DNA from: Nymphaea colorata | Taxonomy: Eukaryota > Streptophyta > Magnoliopsida > Nymphaeales > Nymphaeaceae | Direction of reading: 5' to 3' | Length of the DNA: 64,000 bases | NCBI RefSeq assembly: GCF_008831285.2 | Contig: NC_045144.1 | Span: 20,847,716-20,911,715, forward strand | Shown here: positions 27,706-39,132 of the stretch, piece after piece | Layout: each line of letters opens with the position of its first letter | How positions within the stretch are numbered: position 1 is the first letter of the stretch | Translations under genes and position numbers: made by a program | The notes under the pieces: generated by a model | What the model saw: the letters and a program-made list of their open reading frames with translations, nothing else | Database searches by the model: none | Told to the model about the DNA's origin: nothing

Positions 27706-28515
27706 TCACGAGTCATCGTCAACGGGCAGCTCTAAGCGACAGACTGGGCAAGAATGCGCTCGTTTAAGCCATGCCAAGATGCAGCCTTCATGAAACTCGT
27801 GGGAGCAAGGCATCTTAGCTAAGCAGTCTCCTCTGCCAACTTCATCCTGGCAAACCACGCACATCTTCTGCTCAGAAATCTCCTCCTCCTGGTCGTCGAC
27901 CTTCTTCCTCTCCAAGGCATCCACCGAAGCCTTTGATGCAGGAGCCGGCGGCGGCTCATAAGCAAACAGAGAATCGCCGGCAGCCAAATCCTCTGTCTCC
28001 GCGAGAAAAAACTCCACCAACTGCTCCTCCAAAGCGTCAGTCATATCATCGGCGCCGGCAACCCCCCACTCCTCGTCCCTGAGCGCCTGATAAGTCAAGG
28101 TGGTAGTCGACACTACCACCAGAGACTCGTCGGGTCCCACCACCGTCCGGCGATCTCCCGGCTGGATGAAGTCCCACAGCTCTCCTAAAACATGGCCGAC
28201 CCACCCGACCAGCCGCTCGCACCGGACATCGGAGAAGTGTCGCACGACGTGCTGCGCCACGTCCTCTCGGGTCTGTAAGCTGCTCCGATCCACGACGACG
28301 GAGCTTCTGAACAAGTTGAGAAGACGAAGATGCGCCGGCGTCTCCGTTGAACGTCCTTCTTGACGACCACCTTCAGCTCCTCTGGTTTGGAAAAGGATCA
28401 TCGTTTGGAATTTCAAATGCACCGTTCCTGAAGCCGTCCCATGCTCCTCAGATCTTGGTTCCAGCGATCCCATTGCGAAACTGCGATTCGATGTGCGAAT
28501 CGTCGACCTCAACAT
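27706..28515 (-). CDS. RING-H2 E3 ubiquitin ligase, paralogue A (269 aa)
   Basis: Intronless. A C-terminal RING-H2 domain at about residues 219-259 shows all eight zinc ligands in C3H2C3 order: CVVC, MPCSHEFH, GC, CPVC. It is followed by RLELPVDDDS, a tail typical of RNF126/CIP8/AIP2-like plant RING proteins. Such proteins recruit E2 enzymes and ubiquitinate substrates, usually in cytosol or nucleus; no signal peptide or membrane helix is seen. The N-terminal half opens with MLRSTIRTSNRS and contains a conserved block (SSVVVDRSSLQTREDV...HFSD) shared with paralogues B and F. Its centre is rich in Asp/Glu. It is the most diverged of the four same-type copies and lies outside the large duplicated blocks. 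Substrate unknown. Confidence 0.9.
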   Translation of the reverse strand: MLRSTIRTSNRSFAMGSLEPRSEEHGTASGTVHLKFQTMILFQTRGAEGGRQEGRSTETPAHLRLLNLFRSSVVVDRSSLQTREDVAQHVVRHFSDVRCERLVGWVGHVLGELWDFIQPGDRRTVVGPDESLVVVSTTTLTYQALRDEEWGVAGADDMTDALEEQLVEFFLAETEDLAAGDSLFAYEPPPAPASKASVDALERKKVDDQEEEISEQKMCVVCQDEVGRGDCLAKMPCSHEFHEGCILAWLKRAHSCPVCRLELPVDDDS

Positions 28516-30599
28516 CTCTCCCTCAACGTCTTCTGCAGATTGGAACTCAGAAGTTCGGACAGTGCTTAACTAATAGATGAAGAGATATAGATAGCAACAA
28601 GCATCAAAGCGGGAGCGCCTACCCTTCTCATTTATCTTGATTAGATATGCATTTTTTGATTGATATAAAGCTGGACGTATATCTAAAATCTCCAAACCAA
28701 AGCTCTCCTAGCTGAGTGGATTAAATGTTGATGCAGTTTAGACCGGTAGTTGAATATGTATCTCTCTAAATTGCAGGCGTAACTGAGTCTTAGATTGGCT
28801 TCTTAGTTGTTAGACTGGGAGTTGTTTTAGATAAATATATATATATATATCTCTAATTACGTTATGTTTATGCCATCTTGATATGTTAACTACCTGCACG
28901 TTTTAAAACTTATCAACTGACTAGTCTACTGAGTAGATATGTTTTAAGATAAGATCTTTGTTGAGAGAGAGAGAACTCATGTTAGAAGGAGCGCACCATT
29001 TTTTATTTGGCAATTTTCTCAATTCTGTTCTCAAACTTTATATGTGGAATTGGAACAAATAAATGTGTTATAGTAAAAGGATATGTGTTCTTAGTCTTAT
29101 TGTCATCTCATAAATATTATTTTATATTTATTTATTATTTTATATTTTTTATCTTAAATACATGAATGTACAAATGTTTGAGCATGCAAGTAAATGCACA
29201 TGTTGATAGTAGAATTCACCCTCGACGTATGCTCATTTATGTAACTCAATTTGTATTAATCATGGGCTTCAAAAAGAAAATCACCAGTTGACCAGAGACA
29301 AAAGGTTAAGCTGCGCAATATAAGCGTCACAATAGGTCTAACATGGCGCTTTCCTTTAGTATCAGAAATGAGGGTATTCTCTGGCGCTATATTACCACTA
29401 AAACCATAGTTAACTTTTTTAATCGGCATCCACGAAAATGCAATTTCCTTTAATATCAGAAATGAGGGTATTCTCTGGCGCTATATTACCACTAAAACCA
29501 TAGTTAACTTTTTTAACTGGCATCCACAAAAATGCAAGTGAAAACTCTAGCACCATATTAGCACCATAGTTAATTTTTTTAAATTGAAGTCTCATTCCTG
29601 GTGAATGTTCCTTATCCTCCCTGGTGGGAGCAGAAACTGCTTGTCACTTAAGGGCCGTTTAATGGGCAGGAAATATCCTGTAGCACTAGAAATAAAATTC
29701 AAACTTTTAAAATTTTCTTTTTGCCCATCAAACGTGGGATGAAAAAAACTTACCATTGGTTCGGTTTTCGGAAACTGTTTTTAGAAAATTCCATCTCACC
29801 CCAAGGGGTAAAAAAAAATTTATGAAAAAAAAAACGTTGGCTTCTTCTTCTCGCATCAACATCACCCAACCTCACCCTCTCGTCTGCTGCCATTCCTCAA
29901 CAAACTATCTGCCGCCCTCCTTCACCTATGAAACTCTCCACTAGGTGGAGACAAGCAGATGGTTTCTGGGCTAAAACCCTCGGCACCTTCTGCCTGGACT
30001 GTGCCTCCTCTCTTTGCAAACTCTCCACACCCTCCACCTCTAGTAGGTTTGTTCAACCAGTCAAGCTCGACTTGAAGTTGTTCGATAAACTTGACTTGAA
30101 CTCGACTTGTTTATTAAATGAGTCGAGTTTGAGATATGAAATGAACTTGATAACCTAAACAAGTCGAGTCCGAGTTAAGTGGGCTCGGCTCGGTTAAACT
30201 TAGTAAGCTCGAGAAAGAAAATATATAAAATATATCTCATAAAATTATGAAAAAAAATAAATTGATCAAATGGGTACACACGTGGCTAGTATATGACTAG
30301 TATATGAGAGGTCCAATGCTCAAGTCTACATGCCACCTCTTTCTTTAAACTTTTTTTTTTTAATGAAATGCTTGGCCTGACTCAAACCAATCTTTTGCTC
30401 GAACCGAGTTCGAGTTTTAAGAACTGGAATCGAGTCAAGCTCTATTAATGAAAACAAACCCGAGTAGAGCTCAAGCCAAGTTCGAGTTTCTTTCAAGACA
30501 TGGGCTTCGGTGAAAAAGAAGGGTGGAGAAAAGCTCCACTGAAGAAAAAAATAGTGAAAATGTGTCCAAACCCTTGTGTTTTTGTCAAAAATTTTCAAT
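28516..30599. other. Intergenic region 5' of RING gene A
   Basis: No gene found. The first bases form the 5' flank of RING gene A. A short TA tract lies at about 28831-28851, a 94-base tandem duplication at 29351-29535, and CTCGA-type repeats at 30033-30200 and 30380-30500. From about 29930 it forms the outer end of the inverted duplication matched at 42780-42970. Confidence 0.6.
29351..29535. repeat. 94-base tandem duplication
   Basis: Two adjacent copies starting TTCCTTTA(G/A)TATCAGAAAT, with only a few differences. A partial third echo (CTAGCACCATATTAGCACCATAG) follows. Nothing coding is seen. Confidence 0.85.
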
Positions 30600-31850
30600 T
30601 CAACCCCACAAGTTTACATGTTTTTTTAAATGGTTGGGTATCTTTTAAAACAATTACGTAGACACCCCACAATTAAGCTTCACATTAACTAGATTGTGTA
30701 ATCCTCCCATCTTGCACAACCTACATTAATTGATTCAGTGGCCTTTTAAGGGTAGGAAGAACGCCCTTAGTCTGAGCAACAAAATATCATGTAATCAATG
30801 GCAGACTCAAAATTTTTTGGCTAAGGGTACAGTAAGTTTAAATTTCAAACTTTAAGGAGCACTCATACACAAAAAGCTTAAAATTAATGAGGTCTATATA
30901 TGTAAATAAAGAAATTTTGTGGGCTGGTGTGGGCAATTGCCCACACCAGCTACAATGTAGCTCCACTTCTGCATGTACAGAGTCTACTTACAACAAGTCT
31001 TATGACATATACAACAAAATTTATAAGAAAATATACAAAAGATGCTGGTCACATTTATCAGAACGATATACTTATGAAAAAATGAGTACATTACAAGAAA
31101 ATAAGAAAAAGGAAAAAGAATGAAGGAAAAGAGGGAATGAAGAATAAACGAATCTGGGAAGCCAAAAAAGGGGAAAACGAGAAGTCACGTTGGGAGAAGA
31201 AAGAAAAAGGAGAAGAGAAAGGGAGAAGAGAAAGGGAGAAGGATGAAAGAAAAATAAATCATTTCATCTTTTTTAAAATCGTCCTAAAAATTGTTCAGAG
31301 AGTTGGCTATTTTCAGTATCTTTTTTTTTGTGAATTTTAAAATTTAAATATTGGAAAAGAAATTTGCTGTTTCTTACATTACAATTCTGCGAAATTCAAG
31401 ATATGCATAACTTGTCACATTTGAAGAATTTTGTACGGAATCATTTTACTGAAAATTATCTACACTTTAATTCTTTTTGAAAAATCATTTGATCTGTACC
31501 GAAAAAGAAAAATCCATGAGTCTTCTTCCAAGAAAATTCAATCTAAGAACCATGATAGAAGAATCGATCATATTGGAACAGATTTATCTCAGCATATTCT
31601 GCAAGATCCATTGGGATTAATATAAGATTGTCTCTGTTATTCCCATTCCTGCGTATATATGAATGCATTAGTTCTCCAATTTCCCAGCAAGAACAAAGAT
31701 ACGGATGCAATCACTGGAATATCTTCGATCGTGAAAGAGAGAATGAAGTCAGCAACACAATGTGGAAGATGCGAACACTAGAGAGAGAGAGAGAGAGAGT
31801 GGAACGTGTGCCCAAATACTCAAAGCTGAAAAGCATATGAGAATCTAGCT
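30600..31850 (+). repeat. Segmental duplication D3, copy 1 (3' flank of RING gene B)
   Basis: Matches 57384-59250 in the same orientation, where an extra stretch of about 600 bases is present near 57460-58070. It includes a purine-rich tract (31090-31250) that gives Lys/Glu-rich open frames in other readings. It also includes a GGGCTGGTGTGGGCAATTGCC segment near 30920-30945 that is half of a small palindrome. Confidence 0.8.
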
Positions 31851-31852
31851 GC

Positions 31853-31854
<2 letters not shown>

Positions 31855-31920
<66 letters not shown>

Positions 31921-31923
31921 GGG

Positions 31924-31958
<35 letters not shown>

Positions 31959-31962
31959 GAGG
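31855..31962. repeat. Compound (AT)n(AG)n microsatellite, 3' of RING gene B
   Basis: An AT run to about 31886 passes into AG-rich sequence to about 31962. It lies about 200 bases downstream of the RING gene B stop codon. Equivalent tracts follow copies E (41859-41924, reversed) and F (59257-59367). Confidence 0.95.
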
Positions 31963-32163
31963 TTGAGGGACTTCTTTGCCTAATGTTGGTATATGTTTGC
32001 ATTGTCAATATAGACGAAGGATGAAAAATTATCAACATATGATATATTATATATCTGATAAAATGTTGAGTTACATCTTTAATATTATATATCTGATAAA
32101 ATGTTCTTTAATCAACAAACATGATCGAAGAAGAAAAGAAGTAGTAAAAATGCATGAAATCTG

Positions 32164-32958
32164 TCAATAATCATCAGTCGGCAACTCATGGCGACAGACA
32201 GGGCAAGAATGGGCTTGTCGAAGCCATGCCAGGATGCAGCCTTCATGAAATTCATGGGAGCAAGGCATTCTAGCCAGGCAGTCTCCTCTACCAACTTCAG
32301 CCTGGCAAACCACGCACGTATTCTGGCCATTTTCCTCCGCCTTCTTCCTCTCCAAGGCATCTACGGACGCCTTCGACGCTGGGGCCGGCACCGCCTCGTA
32401 AGCAAACAGAGCATCGTCGTCGGCCAACTCCTCCAAATCGTCGGCAAGATCCATCTCCTCCTGAGCTTCCGTCATATCTTCTGTCGGATCCTCCAAATCG
32501 CCGTCAACATCTTCCCGGGAGTCCATTGAGTGATAAGTGACGGTGGTAGTCAACGATACCGTCTGAACCTCGCCGGGACTCAACGCCGCCCGGCCATCTC
32601 CCGGCTGCAGGATCAAGTCGCACATCTCAATTGCAACATGGTCGGCCCAACCGAGAAGCAACCCGCACTCGTGATCGGAGAAGTGTCGCCGGACGTGCTC
32701 CACGACTTCCTCTCGTGTCCGCAAGCTGCTGCGGGTCACGATGACGGAGCTCGTGAACAAGCGGAGAACATGAACCGCCGGAGTCTCCGTTGAACCACCT
32801 ACTTCACCACCACCTTCAGCTCCTCCGGTTTCTGAACAGATCCTTGTCTGGAAATGCAGATGCACCATTGCTGAAGCCGTCGCGTGATGTCCAGTTCTTG
32901 GTTCCGGCGCCGCCACCGTGGAACTGCGAGTAAACGAGCTAACAGTCGTCCTCAACAT
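32164..32958 (-). CDS. RING-H2 E3 ubiquitin ligase, paralogue B (264 aa)
   Basis: Intronless, start ATG at 32958, stop at 32164. The C3H2C3 RING at about residues 215-255 is complete (CVVC, MPCSHEFH, GC, CPVC), followed by RHELPTDDY. The N-terminal part shares SSVIVTRSSLRTREEV...HFSDHECG with A and F. The acidic middle (about 145-190) is Asp/Glu-rich. No signal peptide or membrane segment. Predicted role is E3 ubiquitin ligase; substrate unknown. It sits in the left arm of the inverted duplication and faces copy E head to head across about 8 kb. A CT-rich tract lies directly upstream of the start (32959-32985), a likely 5' leader feature shared with E and F. Confidence 0.9.
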   Translation of the reverse strand: MLRTTVSSFTRSSTVAAPEPRTGHHATASAMVHLHFQTRICSETGGAEGGGEVGGSTETPAVHVLRLFTSSVIVTRSSLRTREEVVEHVRRHFSDHECGLLLGWADHVAIEMCDLILQPGDGRAALSPGEVQTVSLTTTVTYHSMDSREDVDGDLEDPTEDMTEAQEEMDLADDLEELADDDALFAYEAVPAPASKASVDALERKKAEENGQNTCVVCQAEVGRGDCLARMPCSHEFHEGCILAWLRQAHSCPVCRHELPTDDY

Positions 32959-34819
32959 CTCTCTCTCTCTCTCGCTCTCCCTCTCCGATCTTCTGCAGAT
33001 TGGAAGTACTCGAGCTGCGGTGCTTAAGCAATTAATCTATGAAGAGATATGTAAAGCAACAAGCACGAAGATCTGGAAACTCATGCCGCTTGATTTATCT
33101 CCATTCTCGGTTAATTCAATATTTTTTAATAGATATATGTGTAGAATCTGGAACTCGAAACTCATGCCGCTTGCTTTATCTCCATTCTTGATTAATTCAA
33201 TATTTTTTAATAGATATATGTGTAGAAGCTGGAAATATATAGAGATATATATCTAAATCCAGATGGCAACAACCGTTTACGTGGATAGGATTCGGATGCA
33301 GCTTAGACTTGTAGGTGAATATATATATCTCTCTAAATCGTAAGCAGATCTAAATCTGAGATAGTTGTCTTAGTTATCAGATTGAAATTGCTTCAGCCGT
33401 CCCAACTGTTCATTTATTTTCCAAACTTATCTACTGGACGCACCATTTTTTATTTTGCAGTTTTCTCATTTGTTTTCACAATTTTTTTTTATGGAATTGG
33501 AACACATAAATGTATGTTCTAACTGTAGGATATATATCATCTTAGTACGCTCACTACTAATTAAATGGAAATTGACATTTGAAGAATTTACATGGAATCA
33601 TTTTATTGAATTGAGCTTGACCCACATAAATTTTAGCTAATGACATTGACTGAATGCGTGCAATTGGGTTCTCCATCTCATCATCATGTTCTTCTTCTTC
33701 TTATGTTCTCGTATGGCTACAGATCAGGCTGAGCCGGGGCCAAGCCGATCCAAATCGTCAGCTTAATTCGTTGAGTCGGCTAGGGATTGTCTAAATCTAG
33801 ACTGTTTAATTTAGCATCAATTTTAACTATTAAACAACATCATTAAGACATGAACTAAGTCTTTTTGTTAAAAATAAATGAATCTAGTACTCATGTATGT
33901 TGCTTATCAGTTATTATTTTGTAATACTGTTCATAAATTTTAGTTTTTTTAATCATATTGACTTAATGTTTACTTAGATATCTTCAACTTCCTCACAGAA
34001 CTGTTTTTGCTATAATCTCAAACGCTCTGCGTACCACACATACTGCGGCAAGGATCGGTATCAGTAATGGCTTCGTTTTTATGCCATCCACAAGATCAAA
34101 GGTATACAAAAAATATATATATCACCATGAAATCATATTTTTAATTACCATAAAACAAAAATCTAGTAGTGATCACTTCGATTTACATTAAGTTAAATTC
34201 AAGATTAACCATGAGAAAGTTATCAATGGCAGAACTGGTTTATCAAAACACTCGGTAATTAAGATCCACGGGATGACCGTTTAGTTTGTCTGTGTGAAGC
34301 CAACAATCGTGAGCTTTTTGCCGGTAAACACATGAACGCAACCCCTGCAAGCTAGAATCGACTTGAACATATAAAAGGCGGATTCATTTCGATTTGTTAG
34401 AAGGATTGGAAAAATCTAAACTGACTCATTTTCAATCCTTGTTAGATCTAATTATCTGTGCATCAAATGGACGTGTTGAAACCATTTGCAGGTGAGAGGG
34501 AGTTTAAATTTCCACTGCTGTGTTTGCAGCAAACGTAAATGAATCTTCATGTTCAAATCCATGGATCCCGGCCAGAGCCGAGTCTTTCTTTAATTTTCCA
34601 GCTTCTATATATAATTAATATCTAAGATCCACCATGAACAAACTAGTATTTATAATAGATTTCCAGGCAAAAATTGTATTACTTGAAAAACCTGCATCTT
34701 ACACATAGAATAAGGTTTAAAATGTTCATACATCAGATGAATCAATGTTTCGTATCAGAAAAAACGTAGGTCATGAGCCCAATGAAAATGGGTATAACCT
34801 AAATACATTGGTGAGTACA
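32959..34819. other. Intergenic region between RING genes B and C
   Basis: 5' flank of RING gene B followed by the 3' flank of RING gene C. It contains an internal tandem pair (about 33070-33145 and 33150-33235) sharing GAT(A/T)...CTCATGCCGCTTG and AATATTTTTTAATAGATATATGTGTAGAA. Sequence at 34110-34370 recurs directly at 38890-39130 and inverted at 61003-61270. No gene is seen. Confidence 0.6.
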
Positions 34820-35446
34820 TCAATCGGTCGGCAACTGGAACCTACAGAGTGGACAAGAGTGGGCTCGTTCGAGCCAACCAACGATGCATTTCTCATGGAA
34901 CTCGTGGTCGCAGGGCATGGCGGCCAAGCTCCCTTCCTTGCCGAACTCGTCCTGGCAGATGACGCAGACCTTCTTTGCTAGCGGATCATCGCCATTACCA
35001 TCCATGGCCGCTCTCTTTCTCTTCAACGAATGCACCGACGACTTGGATGCTGGAACCGTCCTGGTGGGCTCGGACGCTTCCAGACCCTCACCGGCGTCCT
35101 GGCCGGGCAAAACCTGGGAGAGCTGCAGAATGAAGGTGAGCTGGATGGGCTCACCGTCTGGAATATGCCGTGCACGGATGCGAACCGCTTCTTGGATGCT
35201 GCCGCACAGTTCCGACGCATGGCTCTGCATGTGTGCGGCAGTTGCAGCCGGCCTGCCGGCGCACAGTCGCCGTCCGATGTGATCCCAAATGGAATCTACC
35301 GTGTCAAAGCAGCAATAGCACATGGTGGTACGATGAGTCTCTGCCCCTAAGAGCACAAACATCCTTATTCCGTCATGCTCTGCACGTCTCTGCTCGTCAT
35401 ACAGCTCCACCACCAGCGTCAGCTCCACTTTCCTCATTTCTGCCAT
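34820..35446 (-). CDS. RING-H2 E3 ubiquitin ligase, paralogue C (208 aa, second type)
   Basis: Intronless, ATG at 35446, stop TGA at 34820. The RING-H2 at about residues 161-201 has all ligands (CVIC, MPCDHEFH, KC, CPLC) and ends RFQLPTD. The N-terminal region (MAEMRKVELTLVVELYDEQ) differs from A, B, E and F, so it is a separate subtype. A basic run LKRKRAA at about 142-148 may be a nuclear signal. Predicted soluble E3 ligase with unknown substrate. The 3' third has a decayed inverted copy at 39133-39362. A CTT/AAG repeat lies just upstream (35450-35475). Confidence 0.88.
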   Translation of the reverse strand: MAEMRKVELTLVVELYDEQRRAEHDGIRMFVLLGAETHRTTMCYCCFDTVDSIWDHIGRRLCAGRPAATAAHMQSHASELCGSIQEAVRIRARHIPDGEPIQLTFILQLSQVLPGQDAGEGLEASEPTRTVPASKSSVHSLKRKRAAMDGNGDDPLAKKVCVICQDEFGKEGSLAAMPCDHEFHEKCIVGWLERAHSCPLCRFQLPTD

Positions 35447-35875
35447 CCTTCTCCTTCTTCTTCTTCTTCTTCTTCAAGATGAGGTTAGAAAAGAAGCGGT
35501 AAACAAGATGAGGTTAGAAAAGAAGCGGTGCTTATTTACCCATTAATGAACGAACAGATACATATATATAGCAGGCGGCACAGAGCAGAAGTCTAGAGGC
35601 ATATTGTTCGAGTTTATCTCCATTCTTGATGAACCCATTTTGTGATTGGTACAAGAACTGAATAGAATTTGAATTTGAATCCACCGACACCAATTCAGAT
35701 CTGAGTCTTGAGTAGTTGATGACGGTTGCCTCCGATAAGTATCTGATTATAGTGCAATATGTAACGGTATGTATATCTTAACCGTCAGGAAGTTTTAAAA
35801 CTTGTCTTCTAAGTTTCTAGCCAGTCGATTGAGTGAATATTAAGAAGATCCATACCCCTCTACGGTTAACGTTAA

Positions 35876-36145
35876 TTAATTTAATTTATATGAAGTAAAT
35901 TAATATTGGGGACACACACATGCGTGTGTGTCCAATAGTTATTTATAAATTAAATTAAGAAACATGATAAATCATCAAGGTGAAGTGCCCAATTTAATAG
36001 GTACTATTTTTACATATATATATATATGCCTTAATTTAATTCCATTAAAGATAATTTTGAGTAGAAATAGTCCCCATTAAATCGGGCACTTCACCTTGAT
36101 GATTTGTCACGCTTCTTAATTTAATTTATTCGAAGTAAATTAAAT
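35876..36145. repeat. Foldback (MITE-like) element
   Basis: Two arms of about 70 bases, 35943-36013 and 36061-36130, are reverse complements with few mismatches (each contains ATCATCAAGGTGAAGTGCCC or its complement). The loop of about 47 bases includes an AT tract. Outside the arms, TTAATTTAATTTA..GAAGTAAATTA occurs on both sides in direct orientation. A near-perfect small hairpin, GGACACACACATGCGTGTGT, starts at about 35913. No coding capacity; consistent with a non-autonomous element. Confidence 0.7.
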
Positions 36146-36225
36146 ATAAAGGTGGCTATGTGTACCGGGGTTCATATTTATCAAGGTGCACTGTGCATAG
36201 TCTCTCGTGCACCCATCCACAAACT

Positions 36226-36311
36226 CCTATAGGCCGATGGCTCAGTCTTAAGGATACTTGTCATGCATCCTATAGGCCGATGGCTCAGTCTTAAGGATAC
36301 TTGTCATGCAT
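36226..36311. repeat. Perfect 43-base tandem duplication
   Basis: Units 36226-36268 and 36269-36311 are identical, each beginning CCTATAGGCCGATGGCTCAG. Perfect identity suggests a recent slip or duplication. Confidence 0.95.
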
Positions 36312-37004
36312 ATGAGCCCGTCTACAAGTGCACATACCAATGTATATAACTAGTGGCTTTTTTTTCAGTAAGACGAATCACTTATATACGAAAGATCGAG
36401 ATCACTGCAAGAATACACTTGAATACCTAGATTGCTTTGTTTGATTATATTTATGTGAAGAATACGTACATTTGGTTAGATAGAAAATCCCAACTGATTT
36501 CATTTTCGAACATTGTTTTGCTCATCATCTGATGGTAGACGTGTTCAAGCCAATAAATCATTGCTGCTGTAAGGGAAGCCATATGTAAATCCAGCGTCAA
36601 GTTCTAATTCAAACCCATTGAAGTATCCAAACAATAGTTTGATTAAGAGGCTTTAGTTATACAATTTTAAATTTTTAATGAGCACCAATATGTAAACAAA
36701 GAAATTACTATGAATTAATAATATCAATATGAAAATAAGCAACTTTGTATTCAACTATCTAAATCCAGAAGCTAAGACTCTCCAAAATGGATTGAATTTG
36801 GATCCTGCTTAGACCGTGAATTTATCTCTCCCTTTCTAAATCAAGCGGATCTGAGGCTGGGATATATAGCTTCCTTAAATAGTTGTCATATTGGGCATTG
36901 CCCGTCATACTGGGCATTGCCCAAGAGAAATACATATCTCTAATTACTTTATGTTTATGCCAATATGATATCTTTACAATCCTACGCTTTAAAGCTTATT
37001 TAAC

Positions 37005-37008
<4 letters not shown>

Positions 37009-37090
<82 letters not shown>
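37009..37090. repeat. Compound (AT)n(AG)n microsatellite
   Basis: An AT run to about 37056 passes into an AG run to 37090. It has the same composition as the tracts beside the RING copies, but no RING gene is adjacent here. Confidence 0.97.
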
Positions 37091-37092
<2 letters not shown>

Positions 37093-37530
37093 CACATTAA
37101 AATGGCAGCACCATTTTTAATTTTGTAATTTTCTCATATTTGCGGCCTTAATAATAACTTAATTATCATATTGCTCCAAGGGCTATATCATAGCTGGTGG
37201 TGAGAGTATCATTGTTAGTTTGATTCATGTGGGTGCTACTCATCTGACCTGCAAATGGTGATAGTGTGACACTCTAATTGACGAGTATATCACGGGTCCT
37301 TCTAGGTCCTGAAGCAGCTTTGGACATCAAGGGCAGAGAGAATGAGGGAGGGCTTCCGTGATTCTTCAGGTGGCTCCCACTCATCCAAACTTAATTACCT
37401 TCCTGAATTTGCTTTTATTATAACAAAAGGTTTTCTTTCTATGTCTTCATATATTTTATTCATCCACAAGCTATGTGTTAGAAATACCTCTCCTCCATGT
37501 TAGAGCTTAAGTACCAAATTTGGAATACAC

Positions 37531-37666
37531 TGATGTGGTTCCTCCACTATTACATGTTGATAATGACCTTTGCAATATATATATATATATTGAAATTGAT
37601 GTGGTTCCTCTACTATTAGATGTTGATTATGACCTTTGATATATATATATATATATATTGAAATTG
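37531..37666. repeat. 66-base tandem duplication with internal AT tract
   Basis: Two copies start TGATGTGGTTCCTC at 37531 and 37597. Each carries its own short AT run and then TTGAAATTGA. They differ in AT-run length and a few bases. Confidence 0.85.
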
Positions 37667-38009
37667 ACTCGGGAATTTCATCCCGAGTCAGATTGCCATC
37701 AAACTGGGCCATTTAGGTACTGACCCAAAAGCACCGAGTCCTAAAGGACTTAGAGGATTTGATTCTGGATTGGGCGGATCAGTTTAATTGTTTTGAGTCG
37801 TTTCATATCGTCCAAATCTAGACTGTTTAATTCTGCACCAATTATAACTCTTGCTCAATATTCCTAATTAAGACATGAATTAAGTTTTTTTTTTTAAAAA
37901 AATGAATCTAGTGTATGTTGTTTATTAGTTATTACTTCGTAATTGTGTTCATTAACCATAAATATTTTCTTGATGCTTATTCCTATTTTACAGATATTTT
38001 CAGCTTCTT

Positions 38010-38759
38010 CATCAATTTGTACTAAAAATTATTACTATATAATATGTTTCATTTTCTATATATCATCCACAACAAATACACCCGAGCAGAGCCATAAATT
38101 TCTAGCTAAGTTGCACAAGTAATAAATTTAAAATTTTTAAGTGATACTGGAACTATTCCTCTTTAGCCCCCTCCATTCCTTGAATTCTTAAGAGTGCAGA
38201 GTTGTTTCTGCAATGTTAAATTATGGTGAGTGCTCAAACAAATTGGTCTGAAAACATGGTTCAGATCTCTCGGTCATGATCTTTTAGCTGTATAAAGCAT
38301 AGGGAAAGGGAGAGGCTTTAGCCTTCACTTGGGCATGCAGTAGAACCTCCTCCTTTCACCCAAAGCACAAGGCGCAAAACTGCTCCTCTACTACTGTTTG
38401 CTCGGATCAACTGGTTATATGGGCCGCTTCCTCTACTACTACTTGCTCGATTCAGCTTGCTATATGCGTCGGCTGGTGCACAATCTTCTTTTTAATAGAA
38501 AAAAAAAAAAAAGAAAAGAGAAAAAAAGTTAAAAAACTACTGAAAAGGACGTTTCTTTTAAAATAATTTTCAAAATACCCCAACTGCCACATTTATATAC
38601 AAGTCCAGCTTGAGCTTGAATTAAAACTAGAGTTATAAACTGGTCGAGTTTCAACATTTAAGCCCGACTTGGCTCGTGTTTTTTTTGTATTTTGAGTTTT
38701 CCTGGGCTGTCAATAATTTTTGACAAATTTTATCACTCTTTTAGTGGTGTTCACTTTCA

Positions 38760-38801
<42 letters not shown>

Positions 38802-39130
38802 GGTTTACTCAGTGAAGCTTGAAATTGCCTCGTAAAGCTCGAGCCGATCTCACTTGTTGTACGTCTAAAAGTTATTCTTATTGTTGTTGTTATAAAAGAA
38901 AATACATTACCATAGAATCACATTTTCAATTACCATAAAACAAAAAATCCAGAAGTGATCACTTCGATTAACATTAAGTTAAATCAAGATTAACCATGAG
39001 AAAGTTATCAATGGCAGAACTGGTTTATCAGAACACTCAGTAATTAAGATCCACGGGATGACCGTTTAGTTTGTCTCTGTCAAGCCAACAATCGTGAGCT
39101 TTATGCCAGTAATCACTTGAACGCAACCCC
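38010..39130 (+). repeat. Segmental duplication D4, copy 1
   Basis: Matches 61003-62050 in reverse orientation, including the poly-A stretch near 38500, the CTCGA-type repeat and the TTACCATAAAACAAAAA segment. Its right end (38890-39130) also matches 34110-34370 directly. No coding frame stands out. Confidence 0.85.
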
Positions 39131-39132
39131 AG

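Larger units (their letters stand above)
29930..34990 (+). repeat. Left arm of large interrupted inverted duplication
   Basis: Most of this block reappears in reverse orientation at 39133-42970. Pairs seen by eye are 34480-34990 with 39133-39720, 33760-34100 with 39960-40300, 32990-33640 with 40400-41060, RING gene B with RING copy E, 31400-31690 with 42000-42310, and 29930-30060 with 42780-42970. Part of the outer arm (about 30500-31400) is missing from the right arm. The spacer between arms is about 4.1 kb. Confidence 0.85.
35447..39132. other. Spacer of the inverted duplication
   Basis: No gene found. It holds a foldback element (35876-36145), a perfect 43-base tandem pair (36226-36311), a compound AT/AG microsatellite (37009-37090), a 66-base tandem pair (37531-37666), an AT tract (38763-38797) and, from about 38010, duplication D4. 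Confidence 0.65.

Noticed and set aside
31090-31340. Lys/Glu-rich open frame
   Set aside because: It is a purine-rich low-complexity tract shared by the duplicated flank near 58500; composition alone explains the open frame.
32188-32793. Plus-strand frames over RING gene B
   Set aside because: They are antisense shadows; the same shadows appear over copies E and F because the DNA is duplicated.
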